This document shows, one piece after another, positions 61,431 to 64,000 of a DNA stretch of 64,000 nt; positions within the stretch are counted from its first letter, which is position 1, and each line of letters starts with the position of its first letter. Where the stretch lies: NCBI GenBank assembly GCA_049115815.1, contig JAGDZO010000019.1:62001-126000 (forward strand), given 5' to 3'. Source of the DNA: Marinoscillum sp049115815. Its GTDB lineage: Bacteria > Bacteroidota > Bacteroidia > Cytophagales > Cyclobacteriaceae. The notes under the pieces are model-generated. The model was not told the origin of the DNA and searched no databases. It saw only the letters and a program-made list of their open reading frames with translations. The position numbers and the translations under genes are program-made.

Positions 61431-62924
61431 ATGAATACAAAAGTCTTTATAACAGCTTTAGTGCTAGTTCTATTCACAGCACTCAAAACTGTTGGGCAGA
61501 TATCTGCACCAGGCGGCATTTTTCACCATATTGATATTCTCAGGGACACAAGTGAGGTAGCTTTTCACCCTACAATCCCAGACAATATTACTTCAGAACC
61601 ATTTTTACTACTTAATCCAAAGTCAACCATTAGTAACAATAGCTCTTATGCAAGAGGGCTAAACGATGGCCCAATCTGGAAAGGAAAAGGCTTGACATCC
61701 GAACTTCATTTAGGTGTGACCGGAACTCTTGGTAATTTAAGTTACACTTTATATCCCGCTTTCTTTCACTCTCAGAATTTAGAGTTTCAAATACCTTCTG
61801 AAATTATAAGCAATGGACATAAATACAACTATCCTTTTAAGAGTGGATTGTTAGGAGACATTGACCTTGTTCAAAGGTTCGGCCCCTCTCCTTTTTTCGT
61901 GTTTCATCTAGGGCAAAGTGAATTGAAGTTTAAAATCGGAAAATTCATCTCAAGCATTTCAACTCAAAATTATTCTGTAGGGCCATCAGTTATTAATCCG
62001 ATAATCCTCAGCCGGCAAGGTGGAGGATTCCCTCATCTAAGAATTGGTTCAGACCCAATTACTCTTAAGATAAAGAATACAGAATTAGGAAAATTTACAA
62101 CCAACTTTTTAGTAGGATACCTCAAGGAATCCAATTATTATGACAATGACTATGATAATAATTTTAGATATATCAATGGCCTCTTTTTATCATTTAAGCC
62201 TTCTTTCCTTGAGAATCTAAGTTTGGGATTTAATAAAGTGCTTTACAAAGAACTAACTAAACTTTCTCCAAGAGATCTAATATCCGTTATTAAAGTACTT
62301 GACACAGCTGGTCAGAATGATCAGTTTGACCAATTGGCATCAGCTACAATTCAATGGAAATTTTTGGATTTCGGCTTTAGATGTTATGCGGAATTTGCTC
62401 TTAATGACTTTGGTGGTGCTTCTCAGTGGATTGAACCAGAACATAGTAGAGCGTATACGATTGGTTTTGAAAAATTTACTTTAATTAACAAAACTGACAA
62501 CTTTTATACATTATATGAACATACAAATCTGTCCAGAAATCACACTTACATGTGGCGTTCTGCCCCTTCTTATTATATACATAGTGAAAACCGGCAAGGA
62601 TACACACATTTGGGTCAACTTTTGGGTGCTGGAATTGGGCCTGGATCCAATAGTGATATGCTTATTATGAAATATACAAGAAAGAACAAGACTGTAGGCG
62701 TTTCTGGACAGAGAATAGAATACAATAAAGACTACTTTGTGGTCAATATCGCGGATCGTAGCCTTCATGATGTTGAATATAGCGGAGGTTTATTCTTCCA
62801 GCAGGAATTTGATAAATTCAAGGCCTCTGTAGAAACAATCTTTAGTAAGAACAACAATCGATATTACGTTAATGACGAAAATAACGTCTACATGAGCCTT
62901 GCTCTTCTCTATAAACTCCATTAG
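61431..62924 (+). CDS. Wzi-like capsule assembly outer membrane protein
   Basis: The 497-residue protein has a signal peptide (cut near VGQ, residue 22). A beta-barrel pattern follows with the family region 'SAPSYYIHSENRQGYTHLGQ' and 'LGAGIGPGSNSDMLIMKYTR' (in part), and it ends in an aromatic-flanked strand 'YMSLALLYKLH'. Wzi-type proteins (PF14052) hold capsule or exopolysaccharide at the outer membrane surface. It is the only export or anchoring component seen near the glycosyltransferases. No Wzx, Wzy, Wza or Wzc is in the window. Confidence 0.85.
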   Translation: MNTKVFITALVLVLFTALKTVGQISAPGGIFHHIDILRDTSEVAFHPTIPDNITSEPFLLLNPKSTISNNSSYARGLNDGPIWKGKGLTSELHLGVTGTLGNLSYTLYPAFFHSQNLEFQIPSEIISNGHKYNYPFKSGLLGDIDLVQRFGPSPFFVFHLGQSELKFKIGKFISSISTQNYSVGPSVINPIILSRQGGGFPHLRIGSDPITLKIKNTELGKFTTNFLVGYLKESNYYDNDYDNNFRYINGLFLSFKPSFLENLSLGFNKVLYKELTKLSPRDLISVIKVLDTAGQNDQFDQLASATIQWKFLDFGFRCYAEFALNDFGGASQWIEPEHSRAYTIGFEKFTLINKTDNFYTLYEHTNLSRNHTYMWRSAPSYYIHSENRQGYTHLGQLLGAGIGPGSNSDMLIMKYTRKNKTVGVSGQRIEYNKDYFVVNIADRSLHDVEYSGGLFFQQEFDKFKASVETIFSKNNNRYYVNDENNVYMSLALLYKLH

Positions 62925-63092
62925 CAATTTTCTATCAGGAATCTTTAACGGTATGCGCTCATCAAAAATATGAACCATACCATTTTAAGTTCCAAAATGA
63001 ATTTCCATTAATTCATTAGATCAAATGGATAATTAAGGATTATCTGTAATTTGAACCTCTAACCTAATCTCTCCCGACAAGCATCTGTTGCT

Positions 63093-63100
63093 TACTTTTG
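63093..63100 (+). promoter_or_regulatory. -7 promoter element of mltG
   Basis: TACTTTTG matches TAnnTTTG and ends 20 nt before the mltG ATG. No -33 TTTG at the usual distance was found. Confidence 0.35.
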
Positions 63101-63120
63101 TACTGCATTCAACTACTGAA

Positions 63121-64000
63121 ATGAAAAAAAAGAATTTTATAGCTGCTTTTATGATTGTATTTGCGGTGATGCTGTCGTCATTCGCTTTTTACAGTTATCA
63201 GATGCTGTACACGCCCAATATTCTGATAGATCAGGAGGATAAATTGTTTACCATTCCTGCTGGTATGGGTTTCAAAGAATTACAAAACAAGCTCTATGAC
63301 GAGCGCATAGTCAATGATCTCGTCTCCTTTAGTTTTCTGTCCAAAGTAAAAGGGTATGACGAGCGAATCAAACCTGGGTTGTATCTCCTCAAAAGTGATA
63401 TGAGCAATACGGAGGCTATTAACTTGTTAAGATCGGGGAATCAAACTCCTGTCAAAATCACTTTTAATAGCGTCAGGAAAATTGAAGAATTAGCGAATAA
63501 ACTGAGCATGACGTTGCAAATGGATTCTGCTGACATTGCTCCCTTCTTATTGTCAGATAGTATAGCGCAATCTTATGGTTTTAATGCTCAAACCTTTATA
63601 GCTATGTTTTTGCCCAATACTTACGAGGTGTATTGGACAATCACTCCAAAGGAGTTACTCGATCGGATGAAAAAAGAGTATGACAAATACTGGACAACCG
63701 AGCGTGTCCAAATGGCTGAAGCCAAAGGTCTTACACCAGTCGAAGTGGTGACTCTTGCTTCCATAGTAGACGCAGAGACGAACATGATGTCTGAAGCCCC
63801 GACCATAGCAGGTGTTTATCTCAATAGGCTTGAAAAAGGTTACAAATTCCAGGCAGATCCCACCTTGAAATTCGCTATGAATAATTTTGAAATCAAGCGT
63901 CTGCTCAACAAAGACATGGAATTCGAATCGCCTTACAATACGTACAAGTATTTTGGTTTACCTCCAGGCCCTATCAACATGCCATCAATAGCGGCGGTAG
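63121..64000 (+). CDS. mltG: Endolytic murein transglycosylase MltG, 3' end outside window
   Basis: The 293 residues seen begin MKKKNFIAAFMIVFAVMLSS, with one membrane helix (about 6-26). A LysM-like part follows ('FTIPAGMGFKELQNKLYDE'), then the YceG catalytic domain with 'FLPNTYEVYWTI', 'VVTLASIVDAET', 'VAGVYLNRLEKGYKFQADPT' (in part) and 'YNTYKYFGLPPGPINMPSIA'. The SIVxxET motif holds the conserved glutamate. MltG cuts nascent peptidoglycan strands and helps set glycan length. The reading frame is open to the last base, so the end is missing. Confidence 0.94.
   Translation, partial: MKKKNFIAAFMIVFAVMLSSFAFYSYQMLYTPNILIDQEDKLFTIPAGMGFKELQNKLYDERIVNDLVSFSFLSKVKGYDERIKPGLYLLKSDMSNTEAINLLRSGNQTPVKITFNSVRKIEELANKLSMTLQMDSADIAPFLLSDSIAQSYGFNAQTFIAMFLPNTYEVYWTITPKELLDRMKKEYDKYWTTERVQMAEAKGLTPVEVVTLASIVDAETNMMSEAPTIAGVYLNRLEKGYKFQADPTLKFAMNNFEIKRLLNKDMEFESPYNTYKYFGLPPGPINMPSIAAV

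Noticed and set aside
1..64000. CRISPR arrays, rRNA, tRNA, phage or transposase genes
   Set aside because: Reading both strands gave no spaced direct repeats, no tRNA T-loop/acceptor pattern and no recombinase motif; an alignment-based scan was not possible here.

Overview
The window is chromosomal DNA of a Bacteroidota bacterium, most likely a free-living, probably marine, member of the Cytophagales. This rests on a SusC/SusD pair, tetratricopeptide (TPR) histidine kinases fused to receiver and AraC domains, CarboxypepD_reg-type TonB receptors, promoters of the Bacteroidota form TTTG-N19-TAnnTTTG, few Shine-Dalgarno sites, and sphingolipid/sulfonolipid-type genes. The species is inferred, not proven. 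The left 45 kb looks like ordinary chromosome. The stretch from about 46.7 to 62.9 kb is visibly more AT-rich, has longer gaps and changes strand often, as expected of a surface-lipid and surface-glycan accessory region.

Region by region: 1-2 kb, the end of a beta-propeller gene and a secreted protein. 2-4.7 kb, a NarL-type response regulator and a TPR histidine kinase, with a decayed kinase tail between them. 4.8-7 kb, histidine catabolism (hutG, hutI). 7-11.6 kb, rarA, a small unknown gene with a LacI/PurR-like operator in its promoter, an isoprenylcysteine-methyltransferase-like membrane protein, a DMT transporter and threonine aldolase. 11.7-15 kb, aroF-kdsC, a hydrolase and sucD. 15.3-20.9 kb, a susC-susD-lipoprotein operon ending in a large imperfect palindrome. 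20.9-22.3 kb, two AraC-type proteins. 22.5-26.2 kb, a methionine operon (metY, metX, a divergent homoserine-dehydrogenase-like gene) behind a SAM-I riboswitch and a 36-codon leader ORF ending Tyr-Met-Arg-Cys-Cys. 26.2-31.7 kb, two more TPR sensor kinases. 32-45.2 kb, housekeeping and envelope genes (lpd, fabG, a von Willebrand factor A (VWA) protein, a TonB receptor, clpC, a WbqC-like gene, a Sua5/TsaC gene).

The most interesting part is 45.5-52.0 kb. An alpha-oxoamine synthase of the serine palmitoyltransferase / cysteate acyltransferase type faces an operon of GNAT-like acyltransferase, SDR, FabZ-like dehydratase, ketosynthase and a private acyl carrier protein. Convergent to that operon is a protein that, compared from memory, closely resembles animal sphingolipid delta-4 desaturase (DES1/DEGS1). 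Together they suggest a dedicated pathway making a long-chain base, perhaps delta-4-unsaturated, of the sphingolipid or sulfonolipid type.

From 52 to 62.9 kb lie seven glycosyltransferase-like genes, a cyclic-peptide-exporter-like ABC protein, a lipoprotein and a Wzi-like outer-membrane protein, suggesting a surface polysaccharide or glycolipid. The window ends inside mltG.
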